Source: DATFRY01 sp963764695 (GTDB lineage Bacteria > Myxococcota_A > Polyangia > Haliangiales > Haliangiaceae). Taken from it: DNA of 64,000 bases. Each line of letters begins with the position of its first letter. Position 1 is the first letter of the stretch. The stretch covers positions 1,054,001 through 1,118,000 of the forward strand of contig CAVXTW010000001.1 in NCBI GenBank assembly GCA_963764695.1, read 5' to 3'. Positions 29,003 to 36,862 of the stretch are shown here, one piece after another. The notes under the pieces were generated by a model, which worked only from the letters and a program-made list of their open reading frames with translations, had not been told where the DNA came from and made no database searches. The translations under genes were made by a program, and so were the position numbers.

Positions 29003-29794
29003 GTGCGCAGTGCCACGAAGGCCGTTCTTTACGGCACGCCGATCGGGATGCTCGGCGGGCTCATCGGTCTCGGCGGCGCCGAGTTCCGGTTGCCGGTCCT
29101 GAAGGCGGCCTTCGCTCGTCCGACGCACCGGGCGGTCGCGCTCAACCTCGCCATCAGCCTCCTCACCCTCGTGGCCTCGCTGATCATCCGCGTGCGCGTG
29201 GCTGCACCGGATCACTTTCTCGGCTGGCTACCCGTGCTCGGCGGGATGGTGGCCGGCTCGATGATCGGGGCGTACCTCGGCGCTGCGTATGCCAGCCGGA
29301 TCCCGGTCGAGCGGCTCGAGCGGTGGATCCTCTGCCTGCTCGTCGGTATCGGCCTTGCGCTCATCAGCGAGGGCTTGTTCCCGCTTCGCAGTGCAGGCAT
29401 CGTCGACTCGGTCTCGGTGCGGCTGCCGGTGGCCGTCGCGCTCGGCCTGGGCATCGGCGTGGTGAGCAGCCTGCTGGGCGTTGCCGGCGGCGAGGTCATC
29501 ATCCCGACCTTGGTCCTCGTGTTCGGCGCCGACATCAAGACGGCCGGGACGCTGAGCGTGATGATCAGCCTACCGACCGTGAGCATCGGGATGTGGCGCT
29601 ACGCGCGCCACGCGCCGTATGAGCGCGTCGACCTGCGAGAGCTGGTCCTGCCCATGGGCCTCGGCTCGATGGCCGGCGCGCTCGTGGGGGGAGTCCTCGT
29701 CCCGTACATGCCGGCCGCGACCCTGAAGCTGGCCCTGGGGGCGATCCTCATCGTCTCCGCGGTGCGCATCTTCCGGCACCGGCGCGGAGGGTGA
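29003..29794 (+). CDS. TSUP-family (TauE/SafE) membrane permease
   Basis: This is a 263-residue polytopic protein with about eight hydrophobic segments in two similar halves. Each half opens with a Gly-rich repeat of the TSUP family: GMLGGLIGLGGAEFRLPVL and GVVSSLLGVAGGEVIIPTL. Family members export small sulfur compounds or other anions. It begins with GTG 29003, is divergent from arsM, and its stop lies one base from the stop of phoU. A substrate such as an arsenic-sulfur or organic anion cannot be deduced; the arsenic context is only suggestive. Confidence 0.88.
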   Translation: MRSATKAVLYGTPIGMLGGLIGLGGAEFRLPVLKAAFARPTHRAVALNLAISLLTLVASLIIRVRVAAPDHFLGWLPVLGGMVAGSMIGAYLGAAYASRIPVERLERWILCLLVGIGLALISEGLFPLRSAGIVDSVSVRLPVAVALGLGIGVVSSLLGVAGGEVIIPTLVLVFGADIKTAGTLSVMISLPTVSIGMWRYARHAPYERVDLRELVLPMGLGSMAGALVGGVLVPYMPAATLKLALGAILIVSAVRIFRHRRGG

Positions 29795-29795
29795 G

Positions 29796-30479
29796 CTACT
29801 CCTCCAGCTTGCCCATGTGGCGGACGTCCTTGCCGCGGACGAGGAAGATGACGAGCTCGGCCAGGTTGGTGATGTGGTCGCCGATGCGCTCGAGGAACTT
29901 GGCCACGGCCAGGACGTGGACGCCGCGCTCGAGGAAGGTCATGTCGCCCTGGATGGTCTTCTGCACCTCGCGGACGACATCGACGTAGAGCTCGTCGACC
30001 TCGTCGTCGCGCGCGAAGATGGCGTCGACCTGGTCGGCGTCGCGACGGTCGAAGGCGCTCATGGCGTCGCGCAGCTGGGCCTGATCGACGGCGGTCATGG
30101 ACGACAGGCTGCCGGAGAAGGCGGTCGGGCGCTCGCCCTTCATGGCCAGGCCGCGCTCGGCGATGTTGACCGCCAGGTCGCCGATGCGCTCGAGGTCGGT
30201 CAGCATCTTGGTGGCGGTGGTGATGAAGCGCAGGTCGCTGCTCAGCGGCTGGCGCTTGGCCAGGAGGAGCAGGCACATGTCGTCGGTGTCGACGTCGAGG
30301 CGGTTGACCTTGTGGTCCTCCTCGATGGTGCGCTTGGCCAGGTCGAGGTCTCCCTCGAGGACCGCGCGCACGGAGTCGCCGATCATGTTCTCGACCAGCC
30401 CCGCCATGCGCAGGAGGTTGTCGCGGACGCGGCCGAGGTCGGCGTCGAACTCGCGATCGGTGTGTCGCTTCTGCGTCAT
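29796..30479 (-). CDS. phoU: Phosphate signalling protein PhoU (copy 1, pst operon)
   Basis: This is a 227-residue PhoU with two three-helix repeats. Metal-binding E/DxxxD-type motifs are seen in ATKMLTDLERIGDLAVNIAE and VAKFLERIGDHITNLAE. PhoU links the Pst transporter to PhoR so that the Pho response is shut off when phosphate is plentiful. It is the last gene of pstSCAB-phoU, starting two bases after the pstB stop. A second copy of equal length and very similar sequence is at 36092. No terminator separates it from the convergent TSUP gene. Confidence 0.95.
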   Translation of the reverse strand: MTQKRHTDREFDADLGRVRDNLLRMAGLVENMIGDSVRAVLEGDLDLAKRTIEEDHKVNRLDVDTDDMCLLLLAKRQPLSSDLRFITTATKMLTDLERIGDLAVNIAERGLAMKGERPTAFSGSLSSMTAVDQAQLRDAMSAFDRRDADQVDAIFARDDEVDELYVDVVREVQKTIQGDMTFLERGVHVLAVAKFLERIGDHITNLAELVIFLVRGKDVRHMGKLEE

Positions 30480-30481
30480 GT

Positions 30482-31372
30482 CTAACCGAACCGTCCTGTC
30501 ATGTAGTTCTCGGTCCGCTCGTCCGAGGGGTTGGCGAACATCTTGGAGGTGGTGTCGTACTCGACCAGGATCCCGGTCCGCTGATCGTTCTTGGCGTCCA
30601 GCTCGACGGTGAAGAAGGCAGTGCGGTCGCTGATGCGCGCCGCCTGCTGCATGTTGTGGGTGACGATCACGATGGTGAAGCGGTTCTTGAGCTCGCGCAT
30701 CAGGTCCTCGATGCGCGTGGTCGCGATCGGGTCCAGCGCGCTGCACGGCTCGTCCATCAGTACCACGTCCGGCTCCACCGCGATGGTCCGGGCGATGCAG
30801 AGCCGCTGCTGCTGGCCGCCGGAGATGCCGAGCGCCGAGTGCTGGAGCCGGTCCTTTACCTCGTCCCACAGGGCCGCGCCGCGCAGCGACTTCTCCACGA
30901 TCTCGTCCAGCTTGTGCTTGTCCTTGACGCCGTTGACCCGCGGCCCGAACGCGATGTTGTCGTAGATGCTCTTGGGGAACGGGTTCGGCTTCTGGAACAC
31001 CATGCCGATGTGGCGGCGGACCTCGGTGGCCGACACGTTCGGCCCGTACAGGTCCACGCCGTGGAAGAGCGCCTTGCCGCGCACCTTCGCGCCCGGGATG
31101 ACGTCGTGCATGCGGTTGAGGCTGCGCAGCACCGTGGTCTTGCCGCAGCCGGACGGCCCGATGAACGCGGTGATCTCGTTCTTGCGGATGTGCATCGTCA
31201 CCTCGCGCACCGCGCGGAACGAGCCGTAGAAGACCTCGAGCTTCTCGAGATCGAAGACGACCGGAGCCGTGCCGGTGGCAGGCGCCGGGGTCGGCTGATC
31301 GATCCTGAACGAAACGCGCGCGCGCTCGGGGGCGCTCTCGCTCTTGGCTGGTGGCGCTGCGGCCGGGTTCAT
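30482..31372 (-). CDS. pstB: Phosphate ABC transporter ATP-binding protein
   Basis: This is a 296-residue ABC ATPase. Walker A is GPSGCGKTT, the signature is LGISGGQQQRLCIARTI, and Walker B is VVLMDEPCSALDP; FQKPNPFPKSIYDNIAFG is the PstB-specific Q-loop region. About 40 extra N-terminal residues are Pro/Ala-rich. It powers high-affinity phosphate import. ATG 31372 follows GGAGGA at good spacing. pstA ends 20 bases upstream in the intact reading; because of the pstA frame break, the present sequence also keeps one open frame from pstA straight through pstB. Confidence 0.95.
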   Translation of the reverse strand: MNPAAAPPAKSESAPERARVSFRIDQPTPAPATGTAPVVFDLEKLEVFYGSFRAVREVTMHIRKNEITAFIGPSGCGKTTVLRSLNRMHDVIPGAKVRGKALFHGVDLYGPNVSATEVRRHIGMVFQKPNPFPKSIYDNIAFGPRVNGVKDKHKLDEIVEKSLRGAALWDEVKDRLQHSALGISGGQQQRLCIARTIAVEPDVVLMDEPCSALDPIATTRIEDLMRELKNRFTIVIVTHNMQQAARISDRTAFFTVELDAKNDQRTGILVEYDTTSKMFANPSDERTENYMTGRFG

Positions 31373-31392
31373 GTGGTCCTCCGATGACACGG

Positions 31393-32293
31393 TCAACGCT
31401 TGAGCGCCAGACGCGCGGTGAACACGCGCGCGACCAGCGTGACGAGGAAGGTGAGAAGGACCAGCGTGAGGGCTGCGCCCCACGCCCGGTCCTGGGCGGG
31501 CAGCGAACGAGGACGTGGCGTTCTGGAAGATCTGCGCCGAGAGGGCGTTGTTCGCCCCGTCGAACAGATGTGGGTTGTAGGCGGTCGCCGCTCCGATGGT
31601 GAAGAGGAGGGGCGCGGTCTCGCCGGCGGCGCGCGCCACAGCCAGCAGCGCACCCGACACGATGCCGGGCAGGGCGGCGGGAAGGACGACCGTCACGATG
31701 GTGCGGCTCTTGGTCGCGCCGAGCGCGTACGACGCCTCGCGCAGGTGGGCAGGGACGAGCTTCAGCATCTCCTCGGTCGAGCCGATCACGACCGGCAACA
31801 TCAGGCAGGCAAGCGCGAGCGAGCCGCCGAACGCGGAATAGCCGAACGTGAGGGTCCACATGACGTAGACGAACAGCCCCATCACGATCGAGGGCACGCC
31901 GGTCATGACCATCGACATGAAGCGGACCAGCCGGGCGAGCCTGCCGTTGGCGCCGTACTCGTGCAGGTAGACCGCGCCGAGGATGCCGAGCGGTACCGCG
32001 ATGAGGGTCGCGGCGCCGGTGACGAGCAGCGTGCCCACGATCGCGGGGCCCATTCCGGGGCCCGGCCTGCGCGACACCACCGGGATCTCGCTGGTGAAGA
32101 AGGCGGGAAAACCCGCGAATGCCGTCTTCGCGCCGTTGCCAATCACCGACCACAGGACGGCAACGAGCGGGATGGCGACGACGACAAACGCCGCCACCAT
32201 GAGCCCGGTCATGATGCTGTTCTTGGCCCGCCGCCACGAGGGCCGGGCCGAGAGGTCGAGGGCAGGTGTCGCGGTCGGTTCCATCGGTGTCAT
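31393..32293 (-). CDS. pstA: Phosphate ABC transporter permease PstA, frame broken near its end
   Basis: From ATG 32293 the product shows six membrane segments and the ABC-permease loop motif EASYALGATKSRTI-VTVVLPAALPGIVSG. Near 31495 a G run on the plus strand has one base too many: after NATSSFAA the normal ending (QDRAWGAALTLVLLTFLV, then ARVFTARLALKR) continues in another frame and stops at 31393. The 901-bp length is one base over a multiple of three. Read as it stands, PstA loses its last helix and continues in frame into PstB. Error and real mutation are both possible. Its ATG overlaps the pstC stop (ATGA). Confidence 0.88.
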
Positions 32294-33372
32294 GTCCGCT
32301 TCCCCGCGCTGCGCGCCATCGACCGTCGAACGATCGCGCTCGCGATCAGGTTGACCACGATCGTGATCACGAACAGCGTCACCGCCAGGGCGATCAGCGC
32401 CGACTTGTGGAGGGAGTCCGCCTCGCCCCACTCGTTGGCGATGGTGGCCGGCATCGAGTTGCCGGCGGCGAACACGTTGATGGTGATCTGACCGGTCGCC
32501 GAGCCGATCACGAGGGCGGCCGCGATGGTCTCTCCCATCGCGCGACCGAGCCCCAGCATGACCGCGCCGACCAGACCGCCCTTGCTGTGCGGGAACACCG
32601 CCGCCTGGATCATCTCCCAGCGCGTGGCGCCCAGCGCCAGCGCCGCCTCCTTCTCGGTCGCCGGCGTCGTCTCGATCACCTCGCGCGCGAGCGACGTGAT
32701 GATCGGGATGATCATGACGGCGAGGATCACGCCGGCCGTGGCAAAGGAGCGGCCCTGTGGCCCGCCGCCGAAGATCTGCTCCGGGAGTCCGCGCCCGAAC
32801 AGGAGCAGGAGCATGCCGCCACCGGCGAGCAGCCACCCCACCGCCGAGCGGCGATTGGCCAGCAGGACGACGACACCGAGGCAGAGCACGATGGCCGGGA
32901 CGAGGAAGTTCGGTAGCGCGACGACGAAGTCGTGGATGCTGGCGTACACGCGCTGGATCTTCCCGCTGAGGACCAGCACGCCCCAGAGACCGAACACCAC
33001 CGACGGCACCACCGCCAGCAGGTCGATGATGTAGACCAGCGGCTTCTTGAGCCAGAGCGGCGCGGCCTGGGTGATGAACAGGGCCACGCCGAGGCTGACC
33101 GGGACTGCGAGCGCGACCGCGATGACCGCCGTGTAGAGCGTTCCCCACATGAACGACAGGGCACCGAACGCCCCATCCGGCGCCGACCAGCGCCTGGTGG
33201 TGAAGAAGTCCATCCCCATCCGCGACAGCACGGGCCACGACCGCTGGGTCATGGTGACGGCGATCAAACCGAGGATGAGCAGGACGACGCACCCGGCGAC
33301 GAGCGCGCCCCAGCGGAACGCGGTGTCCGCGTGGGCGCTTCTGCCACGGAGGTCGATCGCGGGGCTGGCCAT
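32290..33372 (-). CDS. pstC: Phosphate ABC transporter permease PstC
   Basis: The 360-residue inner-membrane protein has about eight hydrophobic segments and the permease loop EAALALGATRWEMIQAAVFP. FITQAAPLWLKKPLVYIID and LAVVPSVVFGLWGVLVL match PstC. It is longer than E. coli PstC, with extra hydrophobic sequence after LVPAIVLCLGVVVLLANRR. With PstA it forms the channel through which phosphate, and by mimicry arsenate, is imported. Its ATG shares one base with the pstS stop and its stop overlaps the pstA start, so the operon is tightly coupled. Confidence 0.95.
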   Translation of the reverse strand: MASPAIDLRGRSAHADTAFRWGALVAGCVVLLILGLIAVTMTQRSWPVLSRMGMDFFTTRRWSAPDGAFGALSFMWGTLYTAVIAVALAVPVSLGVALFITQAAPLWLKKPLVYIIDLLAVVPSVVFGLWGVLVLSGKIQRVYASIHDFVVALPNFLVPAIVLCLGVVVLLANRRSAVGWLLAGGGMLLLLFGRGLPEQIFGGGPQGRSFATAGVILAVMIIPIITSLAREVIETTPATEKEAALALGATRWEMIQAAVFPHSKGGLVGAVMLGLGRAMGETIAAALVIGSATGQITINVFAAGNSMPATIANEWGEADSLHKSALIALAVTLFVITIVVNLIASAIVRRSMARSAGKRT

Positions 33373-34481
33373 CAGGGCGCCTGGAGCTTCTCGACCTGCG
33401 ATAGCGCCTTTTCTTGCAGAGCCTTCGAGAGCGGCGCGAAGTCGATCTCGGGGATGAGCGCCTGCGCATCGGACGCCATGAACTTGAAGTAGGCCTTGAT
33501 GGCTGCCGCCTTTGCCGGGTCGGCCGCCTTCGTGTACGCCATGCACCAGCTCGGCGCGGTGATCGGGTAGACGTCGTCACCCTTGGCGTTCACGGAGGTG
33601 TAGGTGGCGTCGTCCTTGATTTCGACGCCGTCACCGGCCAGCCCGGCCGACTGGCTGGTCGGCTCGATGAACTTGCCGGACTGGTTCTTCACGCTGGCGT
33701 ACTTGAGCCCGGTCGCCTTGGCGTCCGGCAGATCGACGTAGCCGACCGCGCCGGCGGTGGACTTCACGATCTGTGCGACGCCCGAGTTTCCGTTACCGCC
33801 CTGGGTGTCGGTGGGCCACTCGACCGTCGAGCCGCTCTTGAGCTTCCACACGTCCTTGGCCGCGCTGACCAGGTACTTGGTGAACTGCTCGGTCGTTCCC
33901 GAGCCGTCGGAGCGGCGAGCAACCACGATGTCGGTGGCCGGCAGCTTCACGTCCGGGTTGTCGGCCGCGATCGCCTTGTCGTTCCACTTCTTGATCTCGC
34001 GCTGGAAGATCCTGGCGATGGTGTCCGGCGACAGCTGGAGCTTGTCCACGCCCTCGACGTTGTAGCTCACCGTGATCGCGCCGAGCACGACAGGCAAGTA
34101 GACGAACTCGCCGCCCTTGATCTTGCCGAGGTCCTCTTCCTTGTAGGGCGCGTCCGAGCACCCGTAGTCGGTGACCTTGTCGGCGAAATCCTGGCGTCCC
34201 TTGCCCGAGCCGCCGGCCCCGTAGTTGACCTTGATGTTCGGGTTGGCCTTGGTGAAGGCCTCGATGGCGACCTCCTGGAACGCCTTCTGGAAGGTCGCGC
34301 CGCTGCCGTTGAGGGTCACCTCCCCGCCCGGGTCATCGGACTTCTTCTCGGGGTTCTCTCCGGTACCCTCGGTCGTCTTGGCCTCCCCCTCGGGGGCCTT
34401 GTCCTTGCTCTTGCAGGCAACTGGAAGGAGCGTCAGCGCGAGGGCGCCGGCCACGCCCACGATCTTTGTCGTCGAGATCAT
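33372..34481 (-). CDS. pstS: Phosphate-binding lipoprotein PstS
   Basis: This is a 369-residue substrate-binding protein. The signal peptide ends LTLLPVAC-K, so it is a lipoprotein (Cys23); an acidic/Lys-rich linker follows. Phosphate-binding motifs are LNGSGATFQ, YGAGGSGKGRQDF and ARRSDGSGTTEQFTKYL. It captures phosphate for PstCAB. The start is ATG 34481, with no ribosome site; a Pho-box-like site ends only 22 bases upstream, so the leader must be very short. It is first in pstSCAB-phoU. Confidence 0.95.
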   Translation of the reverse strand: MISTTKIVGVAGALALTLLPVACKSKDKAPEGEAKTTEGTGENPEKKSDDPGGEVTLNGSGATFQKAFQEVAIEAFTKANPNIKVNYGAGGSGKGRQDFADKVTDYGCSDAPYKEEDLGKIKGGEFVYLPVVLGAITVSYNVEGVDKLQLSPDTIARIFQREIKKWNDKAIAADNPDVKLPATDIVVARRSDGSGTTEQFTKYLVSAAKDVWKLKSGSTVEWPTDTQGGNGNSGVAQIVKSTAGAVGYVDLPDAKATGLKYASVKNQSGKFIEPTSQSAGLAGDGVEIKDDATYTSVNAKGDDVYPITAPSWCMAYTKAADPAKAAAIKAYFKFMASDAQALIPEIDFAPLSKALQEKALSQVEKLQAP

Positions 34482-34503
34482 GGAGGTGAAGGTACGCAGG
34501 CTA

Positions 34504-34543
34504 CGTGACGGGGGCGCGAATCGTGTGTGAACGGAATGTGACC
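34504..34543 (-). promoter_or_regulatory. Candidate Pho box of the pst operon
   Basis: On the minus strand GGTCACA (34543-34537) and GTTCACA (34532-34526) are direct repeats at 11 bp; CGTCACG (34510-34504) follows in phase at 22 bp. The site lies 22 bases before the pstS start, almost the same distance as the box before the OprP-like porin gene. Confidence 0.75.
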
Positions 34544-34686
34544 GACAGGCGAAACCCCGACGAAGAGCAGGCATTTCAGGTCGGGCCGGCAGGTCTGGAC
34601 GGTCGGTGCTCGGCCGCTCCCGCGCGGTCGGCCGGATCCGCACGTGGGGGACGCTCCCGTGAGGCCCGCTTGACCTCGCCATACAG

Positions 34687-34707
34687 CTCAACCAATATTG
34701 AGTCAAT
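34687..34707 (+). promoter_or_regulatory. ArsR-type operator overlapping the arsR start
   Basis: CTCAA (34687-34691) and TTGAG (34698-34702) form an inverted repeat around CCAATA, and ATTGAGTCAAT (34697-34707) is a second, overlapping palindrome reaching into the ATG. AT-rich TCAA-N6-TTGA sites are typical ArsR operators. Such a site would let the ArsR domain block its own transcription. Confidence 0.6.
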
Positions 34708-35416
34708 GTTTGTTGACTGGAAGGCGACCCGGGAACGCGCGGCGGTGCACGCCGCCCTGGCCGAGCCGGCCCGGCTGGCGATCATCGATCAGCTCGTGAC
34801 CGGCGACAGGTCGCCCGGTGAGCTGGGCGCGAGCCTGGGGCTGACTTCCAACCTGCTCGCCCACCACCTCGGCGTCCTGTCGGCGGCCGGCCTCGTGACC
34901 CGATCGCGATCCGAGGCGGACCGGCGGCGCAGCTATGTGCAGCTGTTGCCGGCCGCGCTGGCCTCGCTGATACCTTCGGCCACGCTCACCGCGGGCCGGG
35001 TCGTGTTCGTCTGCACGCGCAACTCTGCTCGTTCCCAGCTGGCCGCGGCGCTGTGGGCGCGGCGCAGCCAGGTGCCATGCGCGGCCGCGGGCACGGACCC
35101 GGCCCGTCGCATCGACAGGCGCGCCGTCGCGGTGGCCCATCGCTTCGACCTGTCGCTGGACGGCGCTGGCACCGCCCACGTCGATGAGGTCGTCGAGCCG
35201 GGCGACCTGACCGTGGCGGTGTGCGACGGCGCCCACGAGCGGCTCGCGTCCACAGCTGACCGGCTGCACTGGTCAGTGGCCGATCCGGTGCGGGTCGGCA
35301 CGACCGACGCGTTCGAGCGCGCCTTCCACGACATCGAGGGGCGGGTGCACCGGCTCGCTCCGCTGGTGCGCGCCCACGACGCTCGGCGTGTGCCTGCGCA
35401 CGCCAGGAGAAAGTAA
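34706..35416 (+). CDS. arsR: ArsR-family repressor fused to low-molecular-weight phosphatase / arsenate-reductase-like domain
   Basis: The product has 236 residues. Residues about 8-90 are a winged-helix ArsR domain (LAEPARLAIIDQLVTGDRSPGEL, SNLLAHHLGVLSAAGLV). Residues about 98-235 are an LMW-PTP/ArsC fold starting VVFVCTRNSARSQLAAALW, whose CTRNSAR is the CX5R catalytic loop, with a later DP acid (VADPVRVG). One protein thus combines sensor-repressor and an arsenate reductase or phosphatase. The classic ArsR Cys pair is not obvious in the DNA-binding half. ATG 34706 overlaps a palindromic operator. The TAATG junction couples it to the ArsC gene. Confidence 0.88.
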   Translation: MFVDWKATRERAAVHAALAEPARLAIIDQLVTGDRSPGELGASLGLTSNLLAHHLGVLSAAGLVTRSRSEADRRRSYVQLLPAALASLIPSATLTAGRVVFVCTRNSARSQLAAALWARRSQVPCAAAGTDPARRIDRRAVAVAHRFDLSLDGAGTAHVDEVVEPGDLTVAVCDGAHERLASTADRLHWSVADPVRVGTTDAFERAFHDIEGRVHRLAPLVRAHDARRVPAHARRK

Positions 35417-36069
35417 TGACCGAGCATCGAGTGCCCACCCCGCTGTCGCCAGACCAGGAGCAGGCCCTTCGCGGCGCAGTCCGCAACCTCGGCCGCGAAT
35501 TTGCCGGCGTCTTCGGAGAGGAGACCATCGAACGATTTCTGCGCACCAGCTACGACGAGTTCGCCTCGACGGCCACGGTGCCGCGCTTCCTCCCGCTCCT
35601 GGCCGAACGCTTTGCCCGCCAGAGGCTGGGCGCGCTGGCGAGGCTGGAGGGCGCGCACGATGGACGCGCCGCGGTCCTCTTCCTGTGCGTGCACAACGCC
35701 GGGCGCAGCCAGATGGCGATGGGCTTTTTCCGCCAGCTGGCGGGCGACGCGGCCATCGCCTGGTCGGGCGGATCCGAGCCGGCCAGTCAGATCAACCCCG
35801 CTGCCATCGAGGCGATGCGCGAGCGCGGCATCGATATCTCCGGCGAGTTTCCCAAGCCGTGGACCGACGAAGTTGTGCGCGCCGCCGACGTGGTCGTCAC
35901 CATGGGCTGCGGCGACGCCTGCCCCATCTTCCCGGGCAAGCGCTACGAGGACTGGATCCTGGACGACCCGGCCGGCCTCGGCGTGGAGGCGGTCCGTCCG
36001 ATCCGCGACGAGATCGAGCGGCGGGTGCGGCGGTTGCTGGCCGAGCTGAAGGTGGGCGCGGCCGGCTGA
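35416..36069 (+). CDS. arsC: Arsenate reductase, LMW-phosphatase type, with N-terminal helical domain
   Basis: The product has 217 residues. Residues about 10-80 are a helical domain (QALRGAVRNLGREFAGVFG, RFARQRLGALARLEG) like the one on actinobacterial arsenate-mycothiol transferases. Residues about 86-215 hold ArsC: VLFLCVHNAGRSQMAMGFF (catalytic CVHNAGRS loop), a second Cys pair in VTMGCGDACP, and the acid DDP in WILDDPAG. It reduces arsenate to arsenite. The start overlaps the upstream stop by one base. The reductase fits with arsM about 7 kb away, since arsenite is the ArsM substrate. Confidence 0.9.
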   Translation: MTEHRVPTPLSPDQEQALRGAVRNLGREFAGVFGEETIERFLRTSYDEFASTATVPRFLPLLAERFARQRLGALARLEGAHDGRAAVLFLCVHNAGRSQMAMGFFRQLAGDAAIAWSGGSEPASQINPAAIEAMRERGIDISGEFPKPWTDEVVRAADVVVTMGCGDACPIFPGKRYEDWILDDPAGLGVEAVRPIRDEIERRVRRLLAELKVGAAG

Positions 36070-36091
36070 GCCGCCCGCGCTCGCCGAAGGC

Positions 36092-36775
36092 TCAGTCCTC
36101 GAGCTTGCCGAGGTGCCGGATATCTTTGCCGCGGACCAGGAAGATCACCAGCTCGGCCAGGTTGGTGATGTGGTCGCCGATTCGCTCCAGAAACTTGGCC
36201 ACAGCGAGGACGTGCACGCCTCGCTCGAGGAAGGCCATGTCTCCCAGGATGGTGCCCTGCACCTCGCGGACGATCTCGCCGTAGACCTGATCGATCGCGT
36301 CGTCGCGGTCGCAGACCTTCTGTGCGGTGTCCGGGTCGCGCGACACGAACGCCTCGATCGCGTCGCGCAGCTGGCTCTGGTCGAGGTCGGCCATCGACGA
36401 CAGGCTGGCGGCGAATGCGGTCGGCCGCTCGCCGCTCATGGCCAGGCCGCGCTCGGCGATGTTGACCGCCAGATCGCCGATGCGCTCGAGGTCGGTGACC
36501 ATCTTCATCGCCGTCGTGATGAAGCGCAGGTCGCTGCCCAGCGGCTGGCGCTTGGCCAGGATGAGCAGGCAGAGATCGTCGGTGTCGAGCTCGATGCGGT
36601 TGACCTTGTGGTCTTCCTCGATGGTGCGCTTGGCCAGGAGGATGTCTCCCTCCAGCACGGCGCGCACAGACTCGGCGATCATCTGCTCGACGCGGCCGGT
36701 CATCCGCAACAGGTTGTCGCGGACCCGGCCGAGCTCGGCGTCGAACTGTCGATCAGTGTGGCGCTTCTGGTTCAT
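36092..36775 (-). CDS. phoU: Phosphate signalling protein PhoU (copy 2)
   Basis: This is a second 227-residue PhoU, nearly collinear with copy 1 (shared MxQKRHTDRxFDAxLGRVRDNLLRM; same LERIGDLAVNIAERG and FLERIGDHITNLAELVIF). ATG 36775 is chosen to match copy 1; an in-frame ATG at 36799 exists. The middle differs (FVSRDPDTAQKVCDRDDAIDQ against FDRRDADQVDAIFARDDEVDE). It follows the OprP-like porin gene by 87 bases on the same strand and so probably belongs to the porin transcript. The duplicate may connect a second transporter or PhoR to phosphate signalling. Confidence 0.93.
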   Translation of the reverse strand: MNQKRHTDRQFDAELGRVRDNLLRMTGRVEQMIAESVRAVLEGDILLAKRTIEEDHKVNRIELDTDDLCLLILAKRQPLGSDLRFITTAMKMVTDLERIGDLAVNIAERGLAMSGERPTAFAASLSSMADLDQSQLRDAIEAFVSRDPDTAQKVCDRDDAIDQVYGEIVREVQGTILGDMAFLERGVHVLAVAKFLERIGDHITNLAELVIFLVRGKDIRHLGKLED

Positions 36776-36862
36776 CAGCCGAGCTCGTCGTTCATGCAAC
36801 CACCCACAATGGTGTAGCTCCCGCGAGCAAACTGCAACAACTGCTCGCGCACCCCTCGGTGG

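Noticed and set aside
28949..29040. Direct repeat TTTACGGCAC at about 28951 and 29030
   Set aside because: Only two copies 78 bases apart, one inside the TSUP coding region; no regulatory pattern could be supported.
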